From NCBI GenBank assembly GCA_951799405.1, contig OX637353.1:682001-746000 (forward strand): DNA of 64,000 nt, given 5' to 3'. The first letter of the stretch is position 1; the number at the start of each line of letters is the position of its first letter. The position numbers and the translations under genes were made by a program. Under the pieces are notes generated by a model. The model was not told the DNA's origin and searched no databases. It worked only from the letters and a program-made list of their open reading frames with translations. Source of the stretch: Agapetus fuscipes (lineage: Eukaryota; Arthropoda; Insecta; Trichoptera; Glossosomatidae). Below, one piece after another: positions 53,991-64,000 of the stretch.

Positions 53991-54492
53991 GCGGAGAAGC
54001 CATGCTATATTTAGGTATATCAAAAGTTAAGGGGTTGGGCTGCGTAGCAGCCAGGGGCGGAGCCCCTAGCTATAGTATATTATTGGCCATATTTTTACTA
54101 TAATTTTATCTTTATACTTTTTTTGTAACGAAGTTTGTTGTCCTATAAAAATAAAATAAAAATAAGCCAGTTTTTGGAGTTTTGCAGGGCAATAAAAAAA
54201 TAAGCCTTTGTTATTCTTATTTAGTTCACGTACGAGATAGTATAGTGTGGTTTTATAGCACGCGATTAACTTTTTTTAATGATTGTTTATTATATCAAAG
54301 TGATACTGTTAGCATTTTGCTTCATTTATTTTCATTTCTATAAAAAGTATATATTAATCATATTATTTTACAATTAAGTATTTTCTATTATTTACTTTTT
54401 TCTGAACGGTCACATTAATATTTTTTATATACATATTTATGTATAAGATTTTTTTTTTAAATAAACTATACAATTTGAATTCTAGACTATGT

Positions 54493-54675
54493 ATAATCTA
54501 AGTTACAAAGGTTTAAGGGACATTCAATGGATGCCCACAATTAGACGCATGTAAGTCCGCACTTACACATGCTGTAGTAAAAATAGACCAAAACTTAATC
54601 AACTTAAACCCTGAATCTCCTGCCGCCTTACCCTGAAACTGGGGTGGCATTTGCAAATGTATTGGTTTTTACAGC
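54493..54675 (-). repeat. Repeat family R copy (copy 2 of 40935)
   Basis: Same landmarks as 40935-41115, with single-base differences such as GGGACATTCAATGG for GGAACATTCAATGG. Confidence 0.8.
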
Positions 54676-55524
54676 ATAAAAAATGAATTAAGATTAGTAA
54701 TTATGAAATTCTTACCGTCTTACATTCGATGTGAAAAGTTAGGCTAATAGAATCTATTCATTCACTATAGTAAGTTATCCAGCCTCAGACTAGCTCAGAG
54801 GCTCTCAGTTTATTTTATCTTTTTCGCGTTGGGCTGTCATTTTTTATCATAAGGAGAAGGTTTTGACGTTTAAAAACCGAAGAAACTTTACTGATTTGAT
54901 GACCTGTGATTATAATAATCAAGTACCATATTTTTTTTATTCTTATTGGATAAGATAATATGCTGTCCACTTGTCAGGCGATCGTTCAAAGAATTAAGCG
55001 TTTACCTGCATACAAAATTTTATGTAACTCTTATTACATTTTTGATTTCTTGTTGTAAGATTTAAAAATATAAAAATGTATAATGTCCCTGCTTATTAAT
55101 TTGAAACAAACATTTCCTCCTCTGTGCTGGGAATGGCTGAGTGAATTTAACGAGTACAATTCATCTTGCAGATAGAACGCTCTGTCTGCGTTTATGTTGC
55201 CAATTAAGCATCACGTGGAATTATTCCGCCTGTGTTGGTTTCTTGTATTTCATTTACAGCACCTGCTATTGTTTGTACAGACATTAATTCACATTTCCCT
55301 GTAAAATATTATTAGAGATTATATCGCCGTCCGGGGAGTCCAAGTACCACCTCCTACCAGCAATAATAATTCTATGTTCGCCTTTCGTTGCAAAATAAAG
55401 ATAGGATTTTCAGAACACTACAAAGGAAAAAAATAACAAAGAAGGGAAGAAAGAACTTTGAGAATCAAAGAAATATTTTGTATAAATAGAAAAAATGACA
55501 CAAAAATACATACACATACATTAT

Positions 55525-55660
55525 AAGAACCCATCTCAAATTAACATAAGCCCTGTAACTCTTGCCGTTCTTCCCTGAGACAGAGGTGACATTGGCAAAG
55601 TGAACCATTTTTCACAGTATGGGTGGTCAGCCGCATACTAACCTATAAGTCAAGGAACAT
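55525..55660 (-). repeat. Repeat family R, partial (copy 2 of 41965)
   Basis: Same landmarks as 41965-42105; GCATACTAACCT here, GCATACCAACCT in copy 1. Confidence 0.85.
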
Positions 55661-56726
55661 ACATTTATAAAATACATGTATAAAAACTGTTTATTTCAAA
55701 TTGTTTATTTATTTTTTAAATTGTAAAAATAACAATTTGAGTATTTGCTGAGGCGTATGGCTGCTAAAGACACCGTGGATCGGCAGGATGATTTTGTTCG
55801 GCTGGGAAAATTCCCAAAACAAGCTGGCGCTTTATTATCGCATGTCCCCGAGACGAACAATATTACAATTTCAGCCGAGTCATCTCAAATGATTGTAATA
55901 AATTATTGATGATAAAAAATGCGTAAAAAGGTCTTTACAAAATTGATTTACGGCCGGATATTGTTTGCTTCTGTGGAACGCACAATTTACGTACAAAAAA
56001 TAATATTTATTGGCATCTTTTGTAACATATAAAACATACCTTTCCATCTTCAAAGAAAACGACGTTGCTCGAAAATTCCGATGAAAAAAGTAAGAATTTA
56101 ATATAATTTGTAACTTTTACCAAAAACTTAACAAAACAAATACTTTTTATTATAGCCTAACGATTTTTGATCTAAAATATTACGTTGGTATATAAAGCAT
56201 ACTATAACAAATAAATTCAAGGGCCCTTGTGATTAAATTTTATTGAAAAGGCGCTTGAAAGAAATAAACCAAATTTATATATATATATAATCTTCGACTC
56301 AAGCATAGAATTTTTTTTTTCTTGGAATAATATTGAGAATGCGGATATAGGTTTTTTCCTTCATGATATTATCTTTGTATCACCGTCACATTGAAGGTAG
56401 GTATCCTTTGACTTATGGTTTAATTTTATATTTATAGCTTGATGAATGAGAGCTTAATTCATAAGTAAGCGCATAAAAAGCAATAAGTACAGTAAGTGTC
56501 AAGTACATTATCAACAAATATATTAGTGCAAACTGACTTGACAAATTGTGAAAAAAAGGTACAATGTTGCTGATTTTACTCCCATTACTAAATATTATAT
56601 ATTGTGCACTATGTCGAGTTATTCTGTTAGTATTCATTAACAGTACGGATTTTATTTGATGTGTGTGGGTGCGTATAAACTTTAGCGTTAATCTTAATTA
56701 TTGGCTGTTTTTGTGTATATCCTCAT

Positions 56727-56978
56727 AATGATGATGATGATGAGTTGATGATTTCTTTATAGCGCCGTTTCGTGATGTAGTCACTCCAAGGGCGCTGGTG
56801 CAAACGATGCCAGAAATTTGCTTGTCTTCAGTGCATTCCGGAACTTTCCATGGTCCTCTAGCTCTCTCACATGATGTGGCAGGTGGTTCCAGGCCAGAGG
56901 GCCAGCAACTGCAAATGCACGCTCTCCAAGCACTGTGTTAACTCTTCTTATAGGTTCTTCAAACCTTGATTTGCATAA
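56727..56978 (-). pseudogene. LINE ORF2 C-terminus (copy 2 of 43178)
   Basis: Same reading (GERAFAVAGPLAWNHLPHHV, ending APAPLE at the stop 56781-56783) with a few substitutions, and the same TGA-repeat tail at about 56727. Confidence 0.85.
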
Positions 56979-58063
56979 TCATGCTTCAACACAGTGTGGA
57001 TTTTGGTCTCCTCGAGGAGTTGACCTCCACCTTTTGCCACCTATTGGTGATGCTCAGAGCTTACTTTCACCCAATCGTTTCATCTTACCTTTGGCCTCCC
57101 AATACTTTTTCTGCTATTGAGTATTGTGGAGTATTTTTTAACGGATAATTCATCATTTTGGCGTGTTCCAACCATCAGAGTCGAAAAATATTCGTCATGT
57201 TTGGTAATATGCAAAATTTGTTTTTTTTTACAGCTCATGGTTGTACCTAATTTGTTTATGTTACTTTATTGTGCGATGGAGAAAGTGGCGCTGTTCTGTA
57301 AATGTACCGGAAGGCATTCCTCACAGCTGGCTGGGGGCGGATATAGAAACACATTCCTGTAAATGTTCCACCATAAACAACTACTTGTTGATATCTCATC
57401 AATGCATTGTGTTAATTCAATCACGTTGTACAAAAAACACATATTTAGATGAAAAAAAATAAACGAAAAAATGTGTTCATTTTTTTTAATTTTCAAATAT
57501 CCTCTTATAGCTTTGTTTATATAAGGTTGGTATGAGTCTGACTACCATGACATTTAACCCTTAGAACATTAAGGGCGTTCGAACCATCTAACTTTTGATC
57601 ATGAATTCAAAGCGTTAACTTTATATCATTACTGATCAGTGATTAAAGGGCAGCCGGCAGTTTATGTAAAACACTGATTAGGTTGTTTGAATGTTCTGTG
57701 TTGTTTGAATTATACAACTAAATTTCTTTGTAATTGCCTACAAACCAGGCGCAATACGACCACTTTTTGTATTTTTCAAACACCATGTGTAATATTTATT
57801 TTATGACTTAAAGCTACATTTAAAGAAATCTGCTGCTTGAAGTTATAATCACCATGGTATAAGTTTAGTCTCTACATTTTGTATCAGCAAGGAAGTGAGT
57901 GTGCTCGCTAGCGCTACATTAGCATGTGTAATGTGTATGGGGATCTGGTGATTTTAAACAGTGAGCGCAAAACTGTAAACTGTAGTTAGTTGTTGGTAAT
58001 GCTTATTAATACGGAGTCTCCAGAAACATACTTGCTGTTAATTTCAAATAAAACTTTATTATT

Positions 58064-58362
58064 AACTATTAATTCAATGATAATAACATAAAGTTGTGGG
58101 GAAATCAAATGCTTGGTAATTTCAAAGTTCTATTCCTCGCTAGCTATAAAACAAACGACTTTATTTTCTTGGTGCTTTGTCTGCAACCAAAGGGACAACA
58201 TTATTTGCACCAGCACCGTATCGAGGGGGTTGCTCTGAATTGTAAACCTTTGGTTTCCTTAAGATTATATTTAAAACCAGGCGAAACAATTTTCATCCCG
58301 AGAATTTCAGTAAACTCAATAAACTCATTGTGTGTTTGCCACGTCTATCAAAGATCAGCAGT
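58064..58362. other. No recognisable feature
   Basis: Short spacer after the end of the duplicated segment. A 154-codon plus frame (58094-58558) runs from here into the SINE and is not credible as a gene. Confidence 0.5.
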
Positions 58363-58702
58363 AACGCAACGCAAAACGCAACTAAGCTACACATATAGTG
58401 TAACTTCTTACCGCGTTATCCCCGAAGAGGTCGCATGTGGCGAGTTGAACCTATTTATTTTTACAGGTAAGGGGGTCGGCCTTACACCAACCACTTCAGT
58501 TGAAGTGGAGGTTTCCCAGCTCCCGAGAGTGCTAATACTCATTTCTTGTGAAGGCTGAGTAAACCTTGCCGGTATTTTATTTTGGGGTTTGAAATAAACA
58601 CCCAAACGGGAAATCATTTCTGACACCCTCAGTGGGATTCGAACCCGAGCTTTCGGCATGGAATGCAAGCACTCTACCACCTGAGCTATCGACCTGACAG
58701 TC
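58363..58702 (-). mobile_element. tRNA-derived SINE (family S), complete, with 9 bp target duplication
   Basis: Direct repeats ATCAGCAGT at 58354-58362 and 58703-58711. Minus-strand order: GACTGTCAGGTCGATAGCTC, AGGTGGTAGAG, CTTGCATTCCATGCCG, GGTTCGAATCCCACTGAGG, TGTCAGAAATGATTTCCCG, GAGCTGGGAAACCTCCAC, CCTGTAAAAATAAATAGGTT, ending GTAGCTTAGTTGCGTTTTGC. Both promoter boxes are present. Confidence 0.93.
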
Positions 58703-58809
58703 ATCAGCAGTCATCATGGTTGTTTAAATTATCTACAATTTAATTTAAAAAATATATATATTTGAACCGACTGTTTCTTCTGAACGTTCAAATCATAAAT
58801 CTATCTATA

Positions 58810-59055
58810 ATCTATAATCTAAGCTGCAAAGATATATCAACATTTAAGGCTCATATTAAATGCATGCCCACAGACAGGCACATGTAGGTTCGCGCCTACA
58901 CATTCTGCATGTGCGCATACAAATAAGCAAAACCTCACATGAACATAAACCCTGCAACTCTTGCCGCCGTTCCCTGAACGGGGTGGCATTGGCAAAAGTG
59001 AACCGATTTTTACAGCACGGGTGGTCAGCCTCATACCAACCTATCAGTCAAGGAG
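58810..59055 (-). repeat. Repeat family R, full copy
   Basis: From TCTATAATCTATAATCTAAG (tail) and CTGCAAAGATATATCAACAT through TTCGCGCCTACACATTCTGC, GCAACTCTTGCCGCCGTTCC, to GTCAGCCTCATACCAACCTA and CAGTCAAGGA. Confidence 0.88.
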
Positions 59056-59149
59056 CACAAAAAAATAAAAAAATGATTTACAATAATTCTGAATTAAGCA
59101 AATAACAGATCCAAATTAAAATAAAGTAAAATTAAACTTAATATTTAAC

Positions 59150-59830
59150 TTAGAATTAATGCCCTAGCCGCCATTGTTGCAAATCAACCGCCATTTCTTT
59201 CGGTCCTTCCATACTTCTTTCATTTCACTCAGAGTCATAATCTTTTTCATGCACTCTCTCCTTTTGTTATGACTCTGAATATCCCACTCATTCGCTATTT
59301 TATTAATTTGATCCATGCATACTTTTCTCGGTCTTCCCCTACCGCGACTTCCATTCATACTAGCAGCGTACACTCTCTTCGTCAGTCTTTCGTCATTCAT
59401 TCTTTCCATGTGCCCAAACCATTTTAACAAACCCCTTTTGATTTTTACTTTTATACTTTCCCTTGCACCGCATTCTTCTCTCACTATACCTCCAATCATA
59501 CTTCTTAGAAAGTCCATTTCAACCTTATGGACTTTACTTATTTCACTCTCATTCATCGTCCAAGCCTCACTTCCGTACATCAAAGTGAGCACTAGTATAC
59601 CACCATCGAACATTTTTCGATAAGTTTTTGTTTCTGGCTATACCAGCGGTGGCACCCAGTATACACCTTGCTTTCATAATTCTTCTTTCAAATTCATCTG
59701 TTATTCTTCCATCTTTTTCAAACTTACTACCCAGATATACAAATTCATCGACAATTCCGACATTCATTCCTTTTATTTTGAAATAATATTTATAATTTAA
59801 GTTGAGTTGTATAAACACCTCAACCTCATT
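59150..59830 (-). pseudogene. RTE-type LINE ORF2 C-terminal fragment
   Basis: Two minus frames in series: 59818-59567 (VDEFVYLGSKFEKDGRITDE, FERRIMKARCILGATAGIAR, NKNLSKNVRWW) and 59613-59164 (LVLTLMYGSEAWTMNESEIS, RSMIGGIVREECGARESIKV, KWFGHMERMNDERLTKRVYA, GRGRPRKVCMDQINKIANEW, KDRKKWRLICNNGG). One frameshift near 59600 separates them. It is the segment after the YADD of an RTE-clade reverse transcriptase to the natural C-terminus; everything upstream is missing. Confidence 0.87.
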
Positions 59831-59914
59831 TTTCTATTCATTTTCATAAGTTTTTTCATATGTAATGTACGTTTTACAAGAATGATCCATTTTTTTGTCC
59901 AGCAGCAAGTATAT

Positions 59915-60367
59915 TGTTACGTTTTTTCTGAGGGTCCTTAATTAAAACACAAGTTCAACACAAGTTAGCCATACAGTTTATTTACACAAACTTTCTTACA
60001 ATAGATTTATTTTAACAGACTTATTTTAACAGATTTATTTTAACACACTTATTTATTTCGTACAGATTACAGTTATTTTACACCATATTGGTCGCCCTAG
60101 TAACTAGATATTCCTCTGTGTGAGTGCTTTGAAAGACTACTCGCTCCAGCCGATTGTCACCCTTCTTATAGCGGAACCTAGGGGCCATTCCAGCAGGCCC
60201 TAGAAAGTTCCACCACCACACTTGTATAGACGATTCTGGACATATTTATTTCTTGAAGAGTCCATTTTCTACCCACATACGCACCTTACAACTACAATCG
60301 TCTGGGCCAGAACATTCTCTCAAAACACACGTACACCAATAAGCATTTACCAGTGTATTTCGTTACA
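59915..60367 (-). mobile_element. Solo LTR (Ty3/gypsy-like)
   Basis: Starts TGTTACG and ends CGTTACA, so TG...CA with a 7 bp inverted end. It is flanked by the 4 bp repeat ATAT (59911-59914, 60368-60371), a target duplication length and sequence common in gypsy-type elements. On the minus strand a CTATAAGAAGGG (possible TATA) precedes several AATAAA words, including GTAAATAAACTG, so transcription would run leftward. No primer site or gag/pol lies on either side, so this is a solo LTR left by recombination. 453 bp. Confidence 0.72.
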
Positions 60368-60371
60368 ATAT

Positions 60372-61474
60372 TTTGGATTGCGTATTTTATTGATAATAAA
60401 AACAAACAATACTAAATAAAGCTTCATTTCTATGCGCGCATTTCATTAAAGTAGTAAATTGTAGGTTCTGATTTTTCTTTTTAAAGTCATAATAGATCTG
60501 ATTTGGAATGCTGAAATTTGAAATAATGAAGGAACCCAAAAAAGTTTTTGAATTGTACCGTGAAGCGAAAATAATGAATATTGATTTTCGTTCCAGATAA
60601 CCTTTTGTAAGAGCTGTTATTAATTGCCCAGCATTGCTATAATACAAGTTTTTGTCGGAGTAAAGTTGGGAAATCGTTTAAAAGCGAGAGAGGGTTTATT
60701 TTTTGCTCCTCTCTGTATAATGAATTCAATTCTATTGCTCCCAGCTTACCAAAGTGAGCAAAAGAGCACACCGGGTATGGGAAAATCCGCTCAACAATAT
60801 TCATAATATGTACGTATGTGCTGGAATATATGCTTGAATGTACTTTGGTAAAAATTAATATTTAGAAAAACATTTAGTTTGCCAAATTTTTTACTCATTT
60901 CCTAGAATTGTACTATTTTTTGAGACCCGCTGTAAAAATCTAAAATGAAGTTTCCTTCAATGTTTTCATAAAATTATAGTGAATACTTGGTTTTTTATTT
61001 TAAATAGCTACCAAGCCCTAGACATCTAGGTGTTGGATATGAAAATGTTATTGTCACGTTGCGTAGTCTAGAAATAATCGTCTTGATTTCTTACTGTATC
61101 GTAAGATTTACAACAAAAATCTTTGAAATATGTGCCGACTGCCGTATAAGTACTTCCATACTAAAATTCTCATTATTCTCAATGACTCAATTTCTCCCTG
61201 CTTTCTTAACGTTTTGTGGATTTCGTCTTGAGAGAGAGTTCCAACAGATTATGTATATGGAGCAGGGAATAGCAAGGAAAGTTGAGAAGCAGAATAATCC
61301 CCTTAGCGCTGAAATGTATGGAGCGCGCTCCTCTATGGGCGTGGGGGAGTAGTGGGAGAAATCAATTAACTTTATACCACTTTATGGTTATATTGCAATA
61401 TCAAGTCAAATGGGCACGAAATTTTATTTTATTTTTATATTTTGTACACTAAAGAATTACATTCGCGCAAACAA
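60372..61474. other. No recognisable feature
   Basis: AT-rich with small frames (60387-60647 minus, 61059-61352 plus), none of which I can interpret. Confidence 0.5.
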
Positions 61475-61590
61475 ATTAAAATGCAATCCTCAAATGAACA
61501 TAAACCCGACCGTCCCTGAAACAGGGGTGACACTGGCAAAGTGAATCATTTTGTATAGTATGAGTGGTCAGCCTCATACCAACCTATAAA
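61475..61590 (-). repeat. Repeat family R, partial copy
   Basis: AATCCTCAAATGAACATAAA, CCCTGAAACAGGGGTGACAC, GTGGTCAGCCTCATACCAAC, CTATAAAC. The promoter-distal half is missing. Confidence 0.85.
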
Positions 61591-61937
61591 CATATGTTCA
61601 TGTTTATATAGAAAGTTTTATTTTATCAACTCTTTCTAAGCGGAACTAATTGTACTTCAGTTTTAAGCTTTTGCAATAATTAGGTATTTATTGAAAAATA
61701 CTTACAATTGTTATAAATATCAAAGCAATAAATAATGAATATTTAAATAATCTAGATAGAACGGGGCCTTGGAAACAAATGAGATTTTACTAAGATTAAT
61801 TGGCACTAAATCTTACATTCTTATAATTGTACAATGATTTGGAGAACTAAGGGAATTATGACCGGCAATTTTATCGGTTAATCTATACCAATCAACATTC
61901 AGTTTATAAATATAATCATTTTCATAATTTAGTTCTT
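61591..61937. other. No recognisable feature
   Basis: AT-rich spacer between two R repeats. Confidence 0.5.
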
Positions 61938-62440
61938 TGACTTATAGATTCGTATAAAGCTGACAACAAATGTTAAAGAAAACTATTCACTTTGCTAATG
62001 TCACCCCTATTTCAGGGAAGGTCGGCAACAGTTCGCTCCCTCAGTTCTTGTTTATCGTATACGCCAATCTTGTCAAATATGATTTTTTCATGCAGTTGTC
62101 TTATGAATCAAATTATACACAATCTGAGCTAAGAAAAACCGTAAATCTCGATAATGTGAGAGTTCTTTAAAATATTTTTAAATTTTTTTTTTTGTTTTCA
62201 TAAGACACATTGGTCCAGTACACATGCAAACATTGCTCATGTAATTTTTTTTCAATGGCGTATACGATAAACAAGAACTAAGGCAGCGAGTTACAGGACT
62301 TATGTTCATTGGAGATTGGGTTTTCATATTGCAGGTCCACTTGCAAAACGTGTAAGCGTGACCTTACACGTGTCTGCTTATGAAAATGCATGTATAATTA
62401 ATTTTATATGTAATATACCTTTGCAACTTAGATTTGTTTC
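61938..62440 (+). repeat. Repeat family R copy split by a MITE
   Basis: First part 61938-62033 (TTGACTTATAGATTCGTATA, ATGTCACCCCTATTTCAGGG, AAGGTCGGCAACAGTT). Second part 62289-62440 (AGTTACAGGACTTATGTTCA, TTGCAGGTCCACTTGC, GTCTGCTTATGAAAATGCAT, CTTTGCAACTTAGATTTG). Confidence 0.88.
62034..62288. mobile_element. 255 bp MITE nested in an R repeat
   Basis: Left end CGCTCCCTCAGTTCTTGTTT ATCGTATACGCCA; right end its complement with two mismatches, TGGCGTATACGATAAACAAG AACTAAGGCAGCG. 4 bp direct repeats AGTT flank it (62030-62033, 62289-62292). No coding sequence. Confidence 0.85.
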
Positions 62441-62927
62441 TTAGCATTCTTTTTACAATTGCCTGAAAGTGAGCCTGACAGTAAAAATATTGTAACATGA
62501 AAAAAGAAGCAAGTCACGTCTGTCCTTAAAGCATTTATCTGTGATCGCAAAACATCAATCTTTAATATTTTAAGAGAAATGTTTCTGTTGGTGTTTTTAT
62601 TTTGCTTTTTGAGAGTATGGCGCCCAAGCAGGTGCCAAAATATTGGATCTCGACCCTTGTCAACAAGAAAAATGCCAGCAATGGAAAACATGGCGGAGCC
62701 TTAAATGATTTGTCTCGAGTTTTGCAATAATATTACAAAAGTTTTTTGAGAAATGCTATAAATATACCTACTTAAAAAAATTCAAAATTGTGTTCTTAAA
62801 AGGATCAAAAGGAATATCTTTATCGGATTATTACATTTTTAAGACTTTATAACTTTGAGACAAAAAAAATATCTAAAAATCAGAGCTCAGTTATTTTGAA
62901 GGAAGCTTTTAATGACATGGTAATAGA
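62441..62927. other. No recognisable feature
   Basis: AT-rich. An 87-codon minus frame (62428-62691) overlaps the end of the R repeat and has no recognisable motif. Confidence 0.5.
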
Positions 62928-63185
62928 TCTATAATCTAAGTTGCAAAGATATGTTAACATTAAAGATTTATATTCAATGCAAGCTCACAAAAAGACTCGT
63001 GTAATTTCGCGCTTACAAATGTTGCATGTTTACTTAAAAATTTAAATCGAAACCTCAAATGAACATAAGCCCTGCAACTTTTGCTGAACTTCCCTAAAAC
63101 AGGGGTGACATTGACAAAGTGAACCATTTTTTGCAGTTGGTTTAGGTGGTTCGTCCGCCTCATACCAACATATAAGTCAAAGATG
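62928..63185 (-). repeat. Repeat family R, full copy
   Basis: CTATAATCTAAGTTGCAAAG, AAGATTTATATTCAATGCAA, TTCGCGCTTACAAATGTTGC, CCTCAAATGAACATAAGCCC, CTAAAACAGGGGTGACATTG, CCTCATACCAACATATAAGT, CAAAGATG. Confidence 0.87.
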
Positions 63186-64000
63186 CTCTGAAAAATATGG
63201 AGGAAAGAATATACGGTGCCATCCACGAACAGATTGAAAAGTTTTGAAAAGACTTTTAGGAGAAAATTAGCTAAGCGTCTATCTGTAACTATATCAAGAT
63301 TAGAAATAATGTATTTCTCTAAGTCGACATGTTTGTATAAATAATTTCATTTCAATTTTGGTAGGTTCTCGGATTTTTTTTATATGAAGTATCATTTACT
63401 CCTATATTGAGGGTTGTTTATTAATTTACTGTATTGAATAGGAGAAAAGAGGTGCTAGATAGACAACTACTAATGATTCCTTTTCTCAGAAAATATTTAA
63501 TTATAGTGCTTCAGTTATTCCTCGCTATGGTTTTCTATTGGTTTATTAACAGGCAAAGATTTTCAATGGAATGCTCGGACGATGTACTGATTTTGTGCGT
63601 GTTTGTCTACAATAAAAACAATTTACATCTCTCTTTCATTGATTGATGTTATATCATTTTGAATGATAAAATATAATGAAAGGTGAAAGTTTCTACCTAT
63701 GGAAAGGCATAACAACTCTTCCTTGTGTAAATAGTAGATCTATGAAATTTAAATCACAGTATAATAATATTGATTCAAGGCATTGACAGTTGTAGGAAGT
63801 TCGGTGTATTTTCTATTATCAGAAGTTAAAGATAACTGGATGGCGGAACAGGCGGCAATCAAAACGGACATTAAATGTATGGCAGCTGAGCCCGCTCTCT
63901 TAAAAAGTTGCTTGCATTTGCATTTCTAATGGAAACAAACATTCTAGACTGCTGTGCAGGAATCTCTAAAGACGTGTTTACTTTCCCTGCCAGCATTATC
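63186..64000. other. No recognisable feature
   Basis: AT-rich. A 70-codon plus frame at 63434-63646 has a hydrophobic centre (LIIVLQLFLAMVFYWFI) but no family signature or upstream context. Confidence 0.45.

Larger units (their letters stand above)
52028..54069 (+). mobile_element. Non-autonomous Helitron H2, head-to-tail with H1
   Basis: TCTATATATATTATAATGCC follows directly on the CTAG of H1, with no spacer. It ends GGCTGC-GTA-GCAGCC, AGGGGC-GGA-GCCCCT, AG. The shared 5' part runs to about 52660. Then different cargo: R repeats (52680-52920 and 52985-53065) and a 5'-truncated S SINE (53207-53472). Copy-1 sequence resumes at 54070 with CTATAGTATATTATTGGCC. Confidence 0.85.
46980..58063. repeat. 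Large duplicated segment, copy 2, interrupted by Helitrons
   Basis: 46980-49507 matches 37950-40512 and 54070-58063 matches 40513-44513, same orientation. The 4562-base interruption is the Helitron pair. Beyond 58063 the sequence differs from that beyond 44513 (Penelope element). Confidence 0.92.

Noticed and set aside
58094..58558. 154-codon plus-strand frame
   Set aside because: It runs through the duplication boundary and antisense through the S SINE, and has no recognisable domain.

Overview
The window is AT-rich eukaryotic intergenic DNA, almost certainly from an arthropod. An insect, plausibly a lepidopteran, fits the mix of repeats (tRNA-derived SINEs, RTE-type and jockey/CR1-type LINEs, a GIY-YIG Penelope-like element, paired-hairpin Helitrons and many GTAGGTA-type short words), but that taxonomic guess rests on style only. 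I found no convincing host protein-coding gene and no functional tRNA or rRNA gene. Nearly all long or recognisable reading frames are transposon remains or chance frames inside repeats. The only substantial coding sequence is the Penelope-like reverse transcriptase at 44713-46710 (minus).

Layout. 1-1600: broken minus-strand gene of an uncharacterised arthropod protein family, running off the left edge. 3210-7650: a hairpin-capped repeat 'A', a related repeat 'B', two SINEs and the 3' neighbours of B. 9920-10338: a small inverted-repeat transposon. 11282-16168: a 4.9 kb unit bounded by inverted repeats and TTAA, holding two tandem A repeats and a 494 bp foldback. 16169-22500: sparse sequence with R repeats and a SINE. 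22930-24746: an RTE LINE split by a Harbinger-type DNA transposon. 24964-28935: B repeat, R repeats, a hammerhead-like motif and LINE ends. 28947-34429: two A repeats facing each other, one carrying a 5'-truncated LINE with a target-site duplication. 36118-37800: Penelope-type ends and a LINE reverse-transcriptase scrap.

37950-58063: a 6.56 kb segment present twice and near-identical by eye. The copies are separated by the Penelope-like element and a 200-base N gap. The second copy is interrupted by two head-to-tail Helitrons (49508-54069), and the first copy shows the empty site. This could be a real tandem duplication or two haplotypes joined by the assembler. 58363-64000: SINE, R repeats, an RTE fragment, a solo LTR and a small transposon nested in an R repeat.

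Three repeat families named here are mine: 'A/B' (about 2.1 or 1.2 kb, one end a hairpin whose two arms differ together between A and B, interior built of diverged modules), 'R' (about 240 bp, with a simple AGATT-like tail at one end) and 'D' (about 330 bp, lying directly beyond the non-tailed end of R). The observations most worth following are the covarying A/B terminal hairpins, a set of hammerhead-ribozyme-like motifs that share one extra nucleotide, and the tandem Helitrons carrying two tRNA-like modules.
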